From a bacterium (GTDB lineage Bacteria; Bacteroidota; Bacteroidia; Bacteroidales; Muribaculaceae): DNA of 64,000 nucleotides. Location of the stretch: assembly GCA_004563195.1 (NCBI GenBank), contig SFTJ01000007.1:1-64000 (forward strand), in the 5' to 3' direction. A program made the position numbers and the translations under genes. Positions 34,486 through 44,031 of the stretch are shown piece after piece (the first letter of the stretch is position 1; every line of letters begins with the position of its first letter). Under the pieces are notes generated by a model. It saw only the letters and a list, made by a program, of their open reading frames with translations. It was not told the origin of the DNA and did not search any database.

Positions 34486-34566
34486 GATGCCGATTTTGGG
34501 CGATTTTAACATATTTTAGATGCCGATTTTGGGCAAAAACTCCAAATTTTCGATGCCAATTTTGGG
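34486..34566. repeat. Three direct repeats with exact 33-bp spacing (possible operator)
   Basis: GATGCCGATTTTGGGC occurs at 34486-34501 and 34519-34534, and a variant (GATGCCAATTTTGGG) at 34552-34566. The starts are 33 bases apart each time, three DNA turns, so a bound protein would sit on one face. A related CGCCGATTTTCGA lies just upstream. The array fills the space between the divergent metallochaperone and ATPase genes. Confidence 0.85.
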
Positions 34567-34575
34567 AAATTGTAG

Positions 34576-34583
34576 TATATTTG
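34576..34583 (+). promoter_or_regulatory. -7 element of the AAA/DUF4143 gene
   Basis: TATATTTG followed by C, 24 bases before the ATG at 34607 and directly after the third 33-bp repeat. Confidence 0.45.
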
Positions 34584-34606
34584 CATTTGCAATCACATGA
34601 TATACA

Positions 34607-35959
34607 ATGATATACTTCAAACGTCACATCGACACAAAACTACAAGAATGGAAAGACTCTGTTCGACACCTTCCGCTGATGATACGCGGAGCGCGTCAGG
34701 TGGGCAAATCCACTGCCGTGCGACATCTTGGCAAGTCATTTAAATATTATCTTGAGATAAATCTTGAGAAACAGCCGTCGCTATGCCAATTGTTCACCGA
34801 GAATATAGATGTAAAGCGCACTTGCGAAAAACTGAGTGGTACGCTTGCCACACCAATTATTCCCGGCGAGACTCTTCTTTTCATCGACGAAATACAGGTT
34901 TGCAAAGAAGCCATTATGGCGTTGCGCTATTTTAAAGAAGACTATCCTGAGCTGCATGTTATTGCCGCCGGTTCGCTGCTCGAATTTACACTCCAAGAAA
35001 TACCATCGTTTGGTGTGGGAAGAATACGTTCAATGTATATGCACCCCTTTTCGTTCGACGAATTCCTTGCTGCTCAAGGTCTTGACCTCACCATCGGCCT
35101 AAAAAAGAGCTGCACAAGCACTGAGCCTCTCAACGATGCTGCACATAGCAATCTTACTGATTTGCTGCGCACTTTCTTCCTGGTAGGCGGAATGCCGGCT
35201 GCCGTAAGCGTATGGATTGAAACCAAAAGCTATCTCGAAGTAGCGCGCGTACACAACGATATAATGAGCGCATACAACGACGACTTTGTAAAATACAAAA
35301 AGCGTATTTCGCCACCTCTACTCCGCCAAGTGCTCAAATCGGTAGCCCTTCAAGCCGGGCAAAAGTTTACCTTTTCGCAAGTCGACAAAGAGATAAAGTC
35401 TACCGTAATAAAGGAGTCACTTCACCTTCTGTCGCTTGCGGGGCTTGTGGTTCCTGTTACGCACACCGATGCCAACGGGATTCCTCTCGGAGCTGAAGAA
35501 GACCCTCGATACACAAAATATCTGTTTTTCGACCTTGGTTTGATGCAAACTATGCTCAATACGCCTGCAGCCGACATTCTTATGGCCGATGAAATCGCTT
35601 TTGTCAACAAAGGCGGTGCATCTGAGATTTTTGCCGGCTTGGAAATGGTGAAATACTCCGATTGCTTCCAAAAGAACGAGATGCACTATTGGCAAAATAT
35701 CTCAAAGAATAGTCAAGCTGAAGTGGACTATGTGATAGCACTACAAGGTAAAGTGCTTCCCATAGAAGTTAAGGCGAGTACACAAGGCAGCATGCAGAGT
35801 CTTTGGCTATTTATGCGTCGACACAACTTGAACCATGCTATTCGCACATCGCTCGAGAACTTCGGACAATTCTGTCATACCGATAGCAAGGCCGAAAATG
35901 CCGAGCGGCATGTCGACATCGTTCCTCTATATGCCTTGAGCAATCTATTTGAGCAATAA
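34607..35959 (+). CDS. AAA ATPase with DUF4143 C-terminal domain
   Basis: 450 residues. Walker A is GARQVGKS (28-35) and Walker B FIDEIQ (92-97), typical of the AAA_14 (COG1373) family. The C-terminal DUF4143 region contains SQAEVDYVIALQGKVLPIEVKAS, a PD-(D/E)XK-like pattern. These proteins are abundant in Bacteroidales and vary strongly between strains; their function is unknown, with DNA-related, toxin-like or regulatory roles proposed. The start codon is preceded by a 10-base tandem duplication (ATGATATACA then ATGATATAC); the second ATG (34607) is taken. Divergent from the metallochaperone gene. Confidence 0.88.
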   Translation: MIYFKRHIDTKLQEWKDSVRHLPLMIRGARQVGKSTAVRHLGKSFKYYLEINLEKQPSLCQLFTENIDVKRTCEKLSGTLATPIIPGETLLFIDEIQVCKEAIMALRYFKEDYPELHVIAAGSLLEFTLQEIPSFGVGRIRSMYMHPFSFDEFLAAQGLDLTIGLKKSCTSTEPLNDAAHSNLTDLLRTFFLVGGMPAAVSVWIETKSYLEVARVHNDIMSAYNDDFVKYKKRISPPLLRQVLKSVALQAGQKFTFSQVDKEIKSTVIKESLHLLSLAGLVVPVTHTDANGIPLGAEEDPRYTKYLFFDLGLMQTMLNTPAADILMADEIAFVNKGGASEIFAGLEMVKYSDCFQKNEMHYWQNISKNSQAEVDYVIALQGKVLPIEVKASTQGSMQSLWLFMRRHNLNHAIRTSLENFGQFCHTDSKAENAERHVDIVPLYALSNLFEQ

Positions 35960-36075
35960 TCACCTGCCTGAAACAGTTAGAACAACAGCGAATTGGCATC
36001 CGGCAATCACAGATTTCAATCACGGTGGAGTCGGCAACTACCTTTCTACGATATTTGGCGCTAACAACAAAACTG

Positions 36076-36118
36076 CGAGAGCCCGATTCTTCGCCTATGG
36101 CGGCAAATCGGGCTCTCG
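36076..36118. terminator. Bidirectional hairpin between convergent genes
   Basis: A 13-bp perfect stem (36076-36088 with 36106-36118) without a long T-run. It lies between the ATPase gene and the minus-strand AAA-CYTH gene. Confidence 0.7.
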
Positions 36119-36148
36119 TTATGGTTGTGTTATTGCTGCTCTCGGGCG

Positions 36149-37252
36149 TTAGTTGCGCAGAGCGAGATTATAGTTATAATACTTCTTATTGCCTGTGATA
36201 TCAGCCACCACGCGCAAGAATGGCGGGAACTTCACATCTTCGCCTGCCGGAATGCCTTTGGCTTCGAGTATCACAAGTCCCTCATGCACACCGTGATAGG
36301 CATCTAGTTCGAAGAACTGACCCTTCCAGATAAAACTCTTGCGCACCTTGTTGATGGTGGTGCGATATGGGTCGGCTTGCTGCAAGAGCGACTGATAAAG
36401 GTTGTTATTCACCTGACGCTCAGTAACAAGTTCTTCAGTATCGGAGAGTTTCTTCTTGGTGAGGTGCACATTCACATACTTGCCGTTCCAACCACGGCGA
36501 CGAAGACGCACTTCGCAGTCGGGGTCGGCCACCAAATAGGTTTGAGTGATGTCGCTCTCTATGTATTCCGGTATCTCGCCGGTAACTTCCACAATGTATT
36601 TGCGCTCTTCCTCGATGGGCTGCGGCAATCCAAGCACATTAGAGATTTCCTTGAGCACACGATTGAGTTTGCTGTCGAAGTTCTCGGCATTGTTGATAAC
36701 GCGCATGTGCGGATGTCCGCTCCACACTTTTATCACCTTCTTGTCGAGTTCGCGAGCTATGCGCAGGCCTTCCTCATTGGCTTGTTCCAATCGTGCTGCA
36801 TTGGTGGCTGTGGTGTAGAACTGCTCGGCACCGTTGGCCGCCGACACAAGGTGAAGCACGGCATCGTAGCGGTTGCGCAGCTGATTGGTATCTACACCCA
36901 CACTGGCGGTGATGCGCTCCCAGTCTTCGGGCTGTAGATAGGTGGAAATGTCGAGCGTGCCGCGATCGCAAATTATCACGCACGGCTCGCTGCACGTCTC
37001 AGCCATTGCCATAAACTGGTCCTCGAGCATGAGCTGGATTTGCAACGTGGCTTTCTCACCGGTGTAGAACAGGTCTTTGTTCTTGGTAAGATAGTCCATA
37101 CCCGCCTGAATGAGCATTGTGGGCACTTCGGGCACTGTGAACACCTTATAGCCGAGGCTCGAAAAGTGTTCTATCACTCTCACAAGTGCTGTGGTCTTGC
37201 CCGCACACGGACCGCCGGTCAGCACTATTCGTTTGATGTTTTTGTTTGGCAT
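36149..37252 (-). CDS. AAA ATPase fused to a CYTH (triphosphate tunnel) domain
   Basis: 367 residues. The N-terminal half is a P-loop kinase-like domain (Walker A GGPCAGKT, 13-20; IICDRGTLD near 94-102), similar to AAA_28/NadR-type ATPases. The C-terminal half (about 215-360) has the CYTH signature: EEERKYIVEV, then CEVRLRRRGWNGKYVNVHLTKK and FELDAYHG. CYTH domains bind or hydrolyse triphosphates such as ATP, thiamine triphosphate or tripolyphosphate. The fused form may be a nucleotide or polyphosphate kinase/phosphatase; its activity is unknown. It follows the META lipoprotein gene by 87 bases on the same strand. Confidence 0.88.
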   Translation of the reverse strand: MPNKNIKRIVLTGGPCAGKTTALVRVIEHFSSLGYKVFTVPEVPTMLIQAGMDYLTKNKDLFYTGEKATLQIQLMLEDQFMAMAETCSEPCVIICDRGTLDISTYLQPEDWERITASVGVDTNQLRNRYDAVLHLVSAANGAEQFYTTATNAARLEQANEEGLRIARELDKKVIKVWSGHPHMRVINNAENFDSKLNRVLKEISNVLGLPQPIEEERKYIVEVTGEIPEYIESDITQTYLVADPDCEVRLRRRGWNGKYVNVHLTKKKLSDTEELVTERQVNNNLYQSLLQQADPYRTTINKVRKSFIWKGQFFELDAYHGVHEGLVILEAKGIPAGEDVKFPPFLRVVADITGNKKYYNYNLALRN

Positions 37253-37339
37253 ATATTCCGATTATCTCTTATATCCCTCTCTCTCATTGAGCTGCTCCGC
37301 ATTGAGCCAAAGCAGCCCGCACTTGCCGAAGTATTGTTC

Positions 37340-37735
37340 TTACTTCTTGCGTTCGAGCTGCATCACTTCGTTGCCTTCGGCATCCATGATTACAGCCTTG
37401 TCGCCGTCGACCTTCACTGTAGCCACTTCGCCCAGTGCCTTGGTGATGGCATCTTCTATATCCATGCTGCCGCCCATCATCCGAGTCATTCCCATTTGAC
37501 CGAACTTGAGCGAATCGCCTTCCAAGCTATATGAACCGAAGAATAAGTTAACACTTGCGTTGCCATTTACCTTGCCTTTGCCGTCGAACTTGATCTCGGC
37601 TTGACGATCTCCGCCTGCGGTACTCTTGCCGTTTACGTTAGTTATCAACCATTCTCCATCCACATTCACTGCATTGTGTGACGAACAAGCTACCATTATC
37701 ATAGCCGAAAAAATAAAACCTAATACTTTCTTCAT
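37340..37735 (-). CDS. META/HslJ-domain lipoprotein
   Basis: 131 residues. Lipobox MIMVAC (Cys17). The rest matches the META domain (HslJ-like): GEWLITNVNGKS at the start, then FDGKGKVNGNASVNLFFGSY and SLKFGQMGMTRMMG, which is the family core. HslJ is linked to heat shock and novobiocin resistance in E. coli; the role here is unknown. Probably the first gene of a transcript with the downstream AAA-CYTH gene. Confidence 0.88.
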   Translation of the reverse strand: MKKVLGFIFSAMIMVACSSHNAVNVDGEWLITNVNGKSTAGGDRQAEIKFDGKGKVNGNASVNLFFGSYSLEGDSLKFGQMGMTRMMGGSMDIEDAITKALGEVATVKVDGDKAVIMDAEGNEVMQLERKK

Positions 37736-38050
37736 GTCTCTTTTTTACTTTAAATTTTGTTTACCATACATTAATTTTCAGCCACAAAGATAGCAACTAT
37801 TTGTCATTCACCAAAATCCACACACTCTGCATATTGCATTTTTCATGCATATTCACAATATTTTGCATTGACCCTTAGCCCCGGAGGCATAATTAAGGAA
37901 TATTATTATATTTCCGCATAATTCCACCCCCAGGTGTGAAACGCGCAAAAAAGAGACCTATGGGGCAGAAAAAATGCCTAAAAGCCCCCGAGAATGAAAA
38001 AATGTGGCATCTTTTCTCTCGGAGGTAACCAACTTAGCCCATCGGGCTTA
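37736..38050. other. Intergenic stretch with transporter terminator
   Basis: AT-rich, no gene. It holds the upstream region of the META lipoprotein gene and the terminator of the transporter pair (37978-38027). Confidence 0.6.
37978..38027 (-). terminator. Terminator of the transporter pair
   Basis: Reading the minus strand, an imperfect stem (arms about 38018-38027 and 37984-37992, with an inner GAAAA/TTTTC pairing) is followed by CTTTTTAGG. It lies 24 bases past the MFS stop. Confidence 0.65.
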
Positions 38051-39412
38051 TTAATCTTGTTTTTTCAGTCGCAGGGAGCTTACTATGGCGGCGGTGAGGG
38101 CCATGGCTATGCCTGCTATGAAGCAGGCGGTGCTTTGGTGTGTGTTGTCGAAGATGCGGAAAAGCAGCGCGGCGAGGGTGGTGCCTAAGGCTTGTCCCAC
38201 CACGCGGGCTGTGCCGAGCATGCCGCTGGCGCCGCCGCTGCGATGCTTGGGTGCGGAGCTTACGAGGGTGACGTTGTTGGGCGTCTGAAACAAGCCGAAG
38301 CCCACTCCACATAGTGCCAATCGCCACACAAGTTGCCATGCGGGTTGGCCGGCGCCGAAGGTGAGCAGCGAAACAAATCCGAGCGCAAACAGGCACATTC
38401 CCACGGCACATATCGCGCCGGCTCGGTAGCGTGCCACCAATTTGCCCGCCAAAGGGGCTGTAATCATGGTGGCTATGGGCCATGGTGTGATGGTGGCACC
38501 TATGGCCACGGCATCGTAGTGAAGCACATAGTGCATATAGAACGGCAAGGCTATATAGGCAAGGCTCTGCGCCGTGTAGGAGCATATCGAGGTGAGCACC
38601 GAAAGCGAGAATATGCTGTTGCGCATAAGGTCGACGGGAAACAATGGCGTGGCGAGTATCTTTTCGCGATGAAAATATGCTGCTCCTATCACAGCGGCTG
38701 CCACGAGTTCCACTGCCGAAAGTATGGCATTATTGCCTTGAGCAAAGGTGTCGACGCCCAAAAAGAGCAGACAGAAAAATGCTGCGTTATACATGGCTCC
38801 CATGCCATCGAAACTGCGTTTCACGCCCTCGGGCAGCGGTGGATTGCCGGGCAGCAATGCCAAACCTATGGCAAGCGACAGCACTGCTATGGGCACATTG
38901 ATAAAGAACAGCCAATGCCACGAGAGATACTGCAAAATCACGCCTGCAAGCGCCGGTCCGGCTGCCGAACTCACTGCCACCACCATGGCATTCAAGCCCA
39001 TGGCGGTTCCGAGTTTTCGTGGCGGAAAGATGATGCGCACCAGTGCGGTGTTCACACCCATCACGCAAGCTGCGCCCACACCTTGCACCATACGGCCTGC
39101 TATGAGCATGGCAAAACCCGAAGCCAAGCCGCAAAGCACCGACCCCACGCCGAAGAGTATGCTCCCCGCCACAAACACGCGCCGATAGCCCCAAATGTCG
39201 CCCAAGAGCGAAAAGGTGAGCATAAGCATAGGTATGAGCATGAGATAGCTGTTCACCACCCAAGTGATGGCCGAGTCGCTCACGCCGAAAGTGAGTGCCA
39301 GTGCCGGCAATGCCACATTCACTATGGTGGCATCGAGCACATTGAGCATTATCACGCACATCACAGCCGAGGCTGCAAAATATTGTCGCACCGATGTATC
39401 TAAATTTTTCAT
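38051..39412 (-). CDS. MFS multidrug-type transporter (DHA2/EmrB-like)
   Basis: 453 residues from the ATG at 39412 (MKNLDTSVRQYF); an ATG at 39421 is equally possible, and upstream ATGs in the frame would overlap the preceding gene. The N-terminal half has MLNVLDATIVNVALPAL (motif of drug:H+ antiporters), GDIWGYRRVF (motif A) and GAACVMGVNTALV. About 12-14 membrane helices. Likely exports drugs or metabolites; the substrate cannot be told. Downstream of an EamA-family gene by about 40 bases, so probably one operon. Confidence 0.88.
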   Translation of the reverse strand: MKNLDTSVRQYFAASAVMCVIMLNVLDATIVNVALPALALTFGVSDSAITWVVNSYLMLIPMLMLTFSLLGDIWGYRRVFVAGSILFGVGSVLCGLASGFAMLIAGRMVQGVGAACVMGVNTALVRIIFPPRKLGTAMGLNAMVVAVSSAAGPALAGVILQYLSWHWLFFINVPIAVLSLAIGLALLPGNPPLPEGVKRSFDGMGAMYNAAFFCLLFLGVDTFAQGNNAILSAVELVAAAVIGAAYFHREKILATPLFPVDLMRNSIFSLSVLTSICSYTAQSLAYIALPFYMHYVLHYDAVAIGATITPWPIATMITAPLAGKLVARYRAGAICAVGMCLFALGFVSLLTFGAGQPAWQLVWRLALCGVGFGLFQTPNNVTLVSSAPKHRSGGASGMLGTARVVGQALGTTLAALLFRIFDNTHQSTACFIAGIAMALTAAIVSSLRLKKQD

Positions 39413-39455
39413 AGCTATCATTTCGCTCGCATAGCAGCGCCGCCAGGCTGCAGCG

Positions 39456-40379
39456 TCACTTGTTTTTATTAATGATATAGATGCCGCCGGCAGCGAGGGC
39501 TCCTGCCAACACATATTTCCAATAGAAGGGTTCGCTCAGGCACAAACACGAACTGATGGCGCCCACGGGCGGAATGAGCGAATTGAATATCGCCACCTTG
39601 CCCACCGGATTGCAAGTCAAGAGTTTGTTATATAGCGCAAAACCTATGGTGGAGATGCAAATCAGCCCTGCAAGGATAAGTAGTCCCGTGATGGAAACCA
39701 CCGGCAATGTGCCGCCACAAGCGAGTCCGGGCACTATGAGCAGTGCGCCACCCACAGCCAGTCCGTAGCCGGTGCCCACAAACACATCGATTCGGCGCCC
39801 CAAGCCGCGGGTCATCAGTCCTGCCACTGCCGAGCACAGTGCATTGAGCACTATCATGCCATCGCCGAGCCATGTGAAGCCGCCGCTGTCGCCGCCATCG
39901 AGGTTCAGTGCCATTATGCCCAAAAAGCCCATCACACAACCCACTATCTTGCTGCCCGTGAGGCGGTCGCTCTCGAAAAACACGCACGCCAATATCACCA
40001 GCGTGAACACGCTCATCGAATTGAGAATAGCGGCTCGCGACCCTGCGCTGTGCGAGAGTCCGAAGTAGAAAAACGCATAGTGCAGCGTGGTGTTGAGCAG
40101 TGCAAAAAGCAATATATACCACACGCTACCGCGGGTTTTCACCGCAAAACTCCTGCCCGAAGCCCGCGCCACGGCAAGAATTATCAGCCCCGACACAAAA
40201 AATCGGATGCCGGCAAAGAGCATCTTGCTGCCGGTCTGGTCGGTGGTGATGTGAAACGATTCGAAGCCGAGTTTGATGAGCGGATAAGCCCAACCCCACA
40301 ATATGGCTGCCGTGAGTGCAAAAGTCACCACCCAACCGGGGCGTTGGAAGATACTTATTGTAGATTTCGATTCATTCAT
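39456..40379 (-). CDS. EamA/DMT family transporter
   Basis: 307 residues with about ten hydrophobic helices in two EamA repeats. WGWAYPLIKLGFES in helix 1 and SRAAILNSMSVFTLVILACVF at the end of the first repeat are typical, and the second repeat ends with SLIPPVGAISSCLCLSEPFYW. Ends in NKNK. Members export metabolites, amino acids or drugs across the inner membrane. First gene of the pair with the MFS transporter. No regulator is adjacent. Confidence 0.88.
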   Translation of the reverse strand: MNESKSTISIFQRPGWVVTFALTAAILWGWAYPLIKLGFESFHITTDQTGSKMLFAGIRFFVSGLIILAVARASGRSFAVKTRGSVWYILLFALLNTTLHYAFFYFGLSHSAGSRAAILNSMSVFTLVILACVFFESDRLTGSKIVGCVMGFLGIMALNLDGGDSGGFTWLGDGMIVLNALCSAVAGLMTRGLGRRIDVFVGTGYGLAVGGALLIVPGLACGGTLPVVSITGLLILAGLICISTIGFALYNKLLTCNPVGKVAIFNSLIPPVGAISSCLCLSEPFYWKYVLAGALAAGGIYIINKNK

Positions 40380-40818
40380 TGGTTGTATAGTACCTCAATA
40401 TAAATTGCGGTGCAAAGTTACACAATATTTTTGTCTATTCCACCCCACGGAGCATCGGTATTTCATCCGGTCGACCACATCGATTAGTTACAAAACCGGC
40501 ATTTTGCCAAATTACGGCTCGTCAAAACTTTTGGCAATATTACCGCCAATGGCGGCATTTTTTAACAACAAAATGGCCTTTTTTTACATCAACAGAGCCA
40601 CTCAAAGCCACATTTTGCAACATTTTTGTAGCAGCAAAAAGTGGGTTACAATACCTTCATTCGCCATTTTTTCGATTAACATTTATTAATTAACATAATT
40701 AATTACATTTTTGTTATCAATATTTAACACTTAATAAGTAACAAAGTAGTAAATTTGCCATTATTTAATTCGCAAAACGATCTATAGTACTATTAAAAAA
40801 CAAGTAAAAACCATCTTT
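40380..40818. other. Intergenic region upstream of the PUL
   Basis: No gene. It separates the divergent EamA and SusC genes. It holds a short GC hairpin followed by T residues (40546-40565), a very AT-rich stretch, and a -7 box at 40750-40757. No anti-sigma, ECF-sigma or hybrid two-component gene lies here. Confidence 0.6.
40750..40757 (+). promoter_or_regulatory. -7 element of the susC-like gene
   Basis: TAAATTTG followed by CC, about 60 bases upstream of the SusC ATG. A TTTA at 40723-40726 could serve as -33, but its spacing is 23 bp. Confidence 0.45.
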
Positions 40819-43800
40819 ATGAGAAAGACAATTCTTAGACGCGTATGCGTTGGAATCTTGTGTTGTTTTGCTTTAGGTACTACCACAGCCTACGCATCGG
40901 CTGAATCAGCACCTCAAAGTGTACAACAGAGTTCAAAAGTAAATGGTATCGTAAAAGACAGCAAGGGCGAGCCCGTGGTAGGCGCAAGTGTGCTTGTAAA
41001 GGGCACCACTACCGGTGTTTCGACCGACATCGAAGGCCGTTTCTCGATTAATGCTAAAGCTAACGATATCTTAGTAATCAATTATGTGGGCATGAAGTCG
41101 GCCGAAGTAAAGGCTTCGCAAGCAGCCCAAATAGTAATGGCAGATGATGCTGCACAGCTCGACGAAGTGGTAGTGCTTGGTTATGGTGCAGCACAAAAGA
41201 AGCAAGACCTTTCGGCAGCCGTTGGCGTGGTTCGCGACGCTGAATCGTTGGCTCAACGCCCTGTTACCTCTACCGAAGGCATGCTTCAAGGTCAGCTCCC
41301 GGGCGTAACCATCGAATCGAATGGTGGTGACCCTACTTCTACTCCAAGCATCGTTATCCGCGGCCAAGGTTCGCAAAACGGCGACAATGTGCTTTGGGTG
41401 GTTGACGGTATTCCCGGCGCTCCCATCCCATCGCTCAGCGACATCGAGAGCATCGTAGTGCTCAAGGACGCTGCTTCGGCTGCTATCTACGGTGCTACTT
41501 CAGGTGCCGGCGGTTGTGTACTTGTTACCACCAAGAAGGCTCACGAAGGCGCTGTTTCTATCAGCTACGACGGCGTAGTGGGCGTGCGCTCGGCAAGCAA
41601 CTTGCCTAAGGGCTTGAACGCTCAGCAACAGATAGAAATGCGTAAGATTTCGCACGCTAACGCCGGACTTACTCTCCCCGACGGTTGGGACACCAACAAG
41701 AACCCGTGGATTGCCACCACTCGCACAGACTGGATGGACGAAATATTCCGCGACGCACTCTATCACCGTCACAATGTGGCTCTTAACACAGGTACAGAAA
41801 ACGCCAAAAACCGCGTTTCGTTTGCTTACGACAGCAACGACGGTGTGCTTATCAACACCTGGAACCGCAAGACCACTCTTCACTACAACGGCGAATTCAA
41901 GCTCAACAAGTGGGTTACCATCAACGAAACTTTCTCTTGGGTCAACACCAAGAGCCGCTCTAAGGACACCAACAGCGGTTACACCGGCGCTATTATCAGC
42001 GCTATCATGATGCCAAGCTCGGCTCCCGTTTACGATGCTAACGGCAACTATCACGGCGTAACTACCGAAGATCCTGAATACATAGCAAAATATGGCAGCA
42101 ATTACGCCGACATCCACGGCGACGCCGTTAACCCCGTGCGCTTGCTTACTGCCGAAAACCGCTACAACCGCACAAGCGATGTATGGTCTACTACTTCGCT
42201 CCAAATCGGTAATATCCTTCCTGGCTTGAAGTTTGTGAGCCGCTTCACTTACAACCTCACCAACAACTACTACAAGAACTTCAATCCTCGTCGTCCCGAA
42301 ATCGGTAAGCCTCAAGACTTCAACGAACTCAATGAAAGCTCTTATCGCTACAGCCGCTGGATGACTGAAAACACTCTTACCTACGACAACACATTCGGCA
42401 AGCACACCGTTGGCGCTTTGCTTTCTACTACTGCCGACCGCACCTACAGCCGTGGTCTCAGCATCTATGGCAAGAACCTCAGCGATGAATCAGACTACTT
42501 GCAGTACATCTCATTTGCCGAAAGCACTTCGCAAGACGACTATCTTACAGGCCCTGACGCCAACGTAGCCCTCATAGGCCGTCTCTCTTACTCATTCGAC
42601 GACCGCTACTTCGCTACCGCTTCGTTCCGTCGCGACTACGCAAGCCGTCTGCCTAAGAGCAACAACTACGGCGACTTCCCTGCTGTAACTGCCGCTTGGA
42701 AGGTTTCGAACGAAAGCTTCTTCCCGAAGACCGACGCCGTTAACCTCCTCAAGATTCGTGCTTCTTGGGGTCGCGTAGGTAACTTGGGTTCTATCGGTTA
42801 CAACTACAAGAGCGCCGTGCTCAGCAAAACCACTTGGAACGAACTCAACCAAGCCGGTGTAGAATCGGGCGGTATCTGGGGCACTATGTGGTATCTCAAC
42901 AATGTGGTTAATCCTTACTTGACTTGGGAAACTTCTGAACAATTCGACTTGGGTATCGATGCAGCATTCTTGAACAACCGCCTCAGCGTAGCTCTCGACT
43001 ACTACAACAAGCGCACCTACAACTTGATTCAAACCCAATCGATGAACTGGCCTGGCTACCTCGGTATCAGCGCTCAGCTCGTGAACATGGGTGAAGTTCG
43101 CAACCGCGGTTTCGAAGCTCAAGTCACTTGGAGCGACAAGGTTAACAAGGACTGGTCGTACTTCGTAACAGGTAACTTGGCTTACAACGCCAACAAGGTT
43201 ACCGACATAGGCGTAAAGAGCAGCACAGGCGAAGCAGGTGTATGGACCGGTGGCGGCGGCTTCCGCAACATACCTTATGTATATCAAACTACCGAAGGCG
43301 AACCTTTGGGCTCATTCTACCTCATCAATTGCCTCGGCATATTCCAAAGCGATGCAGAAGCTGAAGCCTACACCAAGGACGGCAACCGCATCCAACCAAA
43401 TGCCAAAGCAGGCGACTTGAAGTTCGAAGACTTCAACAACGATGGTGTAATCGACAGCAAGGACCGTCAATACATGGGCAATGCCACTCCCGAATGGACC
43501 TACGCACTCACTGCAGGCTTCACTTGGAAAGACCTCTCGGTTAGCGCCATGTTCCAAGGCGTGGGCGGTGCTCAAGCATTCTATGCAGGTAAGTACATGC
43601 TCGTGAGCGATGTAGAAGGCAACTTCAACCGTTCTACCGACATCCTCAACGCTTGGAGCGAAACCAACAAGGGCAGCGACATCCCTCGCCTCTCTAAGAA
43701 CGACCTCAACAGCAACTTCTCTAACCCAAGCACTTGGTATCTCGAAGACGCCGACTACTTGCGTATGAAGAACTTGACTGTAACCTACGACTTGACTCGC

Positions 43801-43980
43801 ATCATGCGCAAGTGCGCTCACTTGGGTATGCGCAACAGCAACCTTTCGGTTTACTTCAGCGGCGAAAACCTCTTCACCATCACCAACTACTCAGGTATGG
43901 ACCCCGAATGCGGTGGCTGGGATGCTTTGAAGTATCCTGTTTCTAAGGTTTACTCATTCGGCGTTAAGTTGACTTACTAA
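40819..43980 (+). CDS. SusC-like TonB-dependent outer-membrane transporter
   Basis: 1053 residues, usual SusC size. A signal peptide (about 1-27) is followed by a carboxypeptidase-regulatory-like beta-sandwich (about 41-112; VNGIVKDSKGEPVVGASV), the TonB-box region LDEVVVLGYG (114-123), the plug domain (GMLQGQLPGVTI, VLWVVDGIPG, IVVLKDAASAAIYG) and the large barrel ending in SFGVKLTY. Imports glycans across the outer membrane with its SusD partner, 51 bases downstream. The lack of an N-terminal STN/secretin domain suggests it is not the signalling type that works with an anti-sigma factor. First gene of the PUL. Confidence 0.96.
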   Translation: MRKTILRRVCVGILCCFALGTTTAYASAESAPQSVQQSSKVNGIVKDSKGEPVVGASVLVKGTTTGVSTDIEGRFSINAKANDILVINYVGMKSAEVKASQAAQIVMADDAAQLDEVVVLGYGAAQKKQDLSAAVGVVRDAESLAQRPVTSTEGMLQGQLPGVTIESNGGDPTSTPSIVIRGQGSQNGDNVLWVVDGIPGAPIPSLSDIESIVVLKDAASAAIYGATSGAGGCVLVTTKKAHEGAVSISYDGVVGVRSASNLPKGLNAQQQIEMRKISHANAGLTLPDGWDTNKNPWIATTRTDWMDEIFRDALYHRHNVALNTGTENAKNRVSFAYDSNDGVLINTWNRKTTLHYNGEFKLNKWVTINETFSWVNTKSRSKDTNSGYTGAIISAIMMPSSAPVYDANGNYHGVTTEDPEYIAKYGSNYADIHGDAVNPVRLLTAENRYNRTSDVWSTTSLQIGNILPGLKFVSRFTYNLTNNYYKNFNPRRPEIGKPQDFNELNESSYRYSRWMTENTLTYDNTFGKHTVGALLSTTADRTYSRGLSIYGKNLSDESDYLQYISFAESTSQDDYLTGPDANVALIGRLSYSFDDRYFATASFRRDYASRLPKSNNYGDFPAVTAAWKVSNESFFPKTDAVNLLKIRASWGRVGNLGSIGYNYKSAVLSKTTWNELNQAGVESGGIWGTMWYLNNVVNPYLTWETSEQFDLGIDAAFLNNRLSVALDYYNKRTYNLIQTQSMNWPGYLGISAQLVNMGEVRNRGFEAQVTWSDKVNKDWSYFVTGNLAYNANKVTDIGVKSSTGEAGVWTGGGGFRNIPYVYQTTEGEPLGSFYLINCLGIFQSDAEAEAYTKDGNRIQPNAKAGDLKFEDFNNDGVIDSKDRQYMGNATPEWTYALTAGFTWKDLSVSAMFQGVGGAQAFYAGKYMLVSDVEGNFNRSTDILNAWSETNKGSDIPRLSKNDLNSNFSNPSTWYLEDADYLRMKNLTVTYDLTRIMRKCAHLGMRNSNLSVYFSGENLFTITNYSGMDPECGGWDALKYPVSKVYSFGVKLTY

Positions 43981-44031
43981 TCCACAGCAATAATCTACTA
44001 CATATATAAAAATTCAAATTTGAAAAGTATT

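Noticed and set aside
34397..34627. N-terminal extension of the metallochaperone GTPase upstream of 34396
   Set aside because: The extension is the translation of the 33-bp repeat array, and family homology begins at the ATG at 34396.
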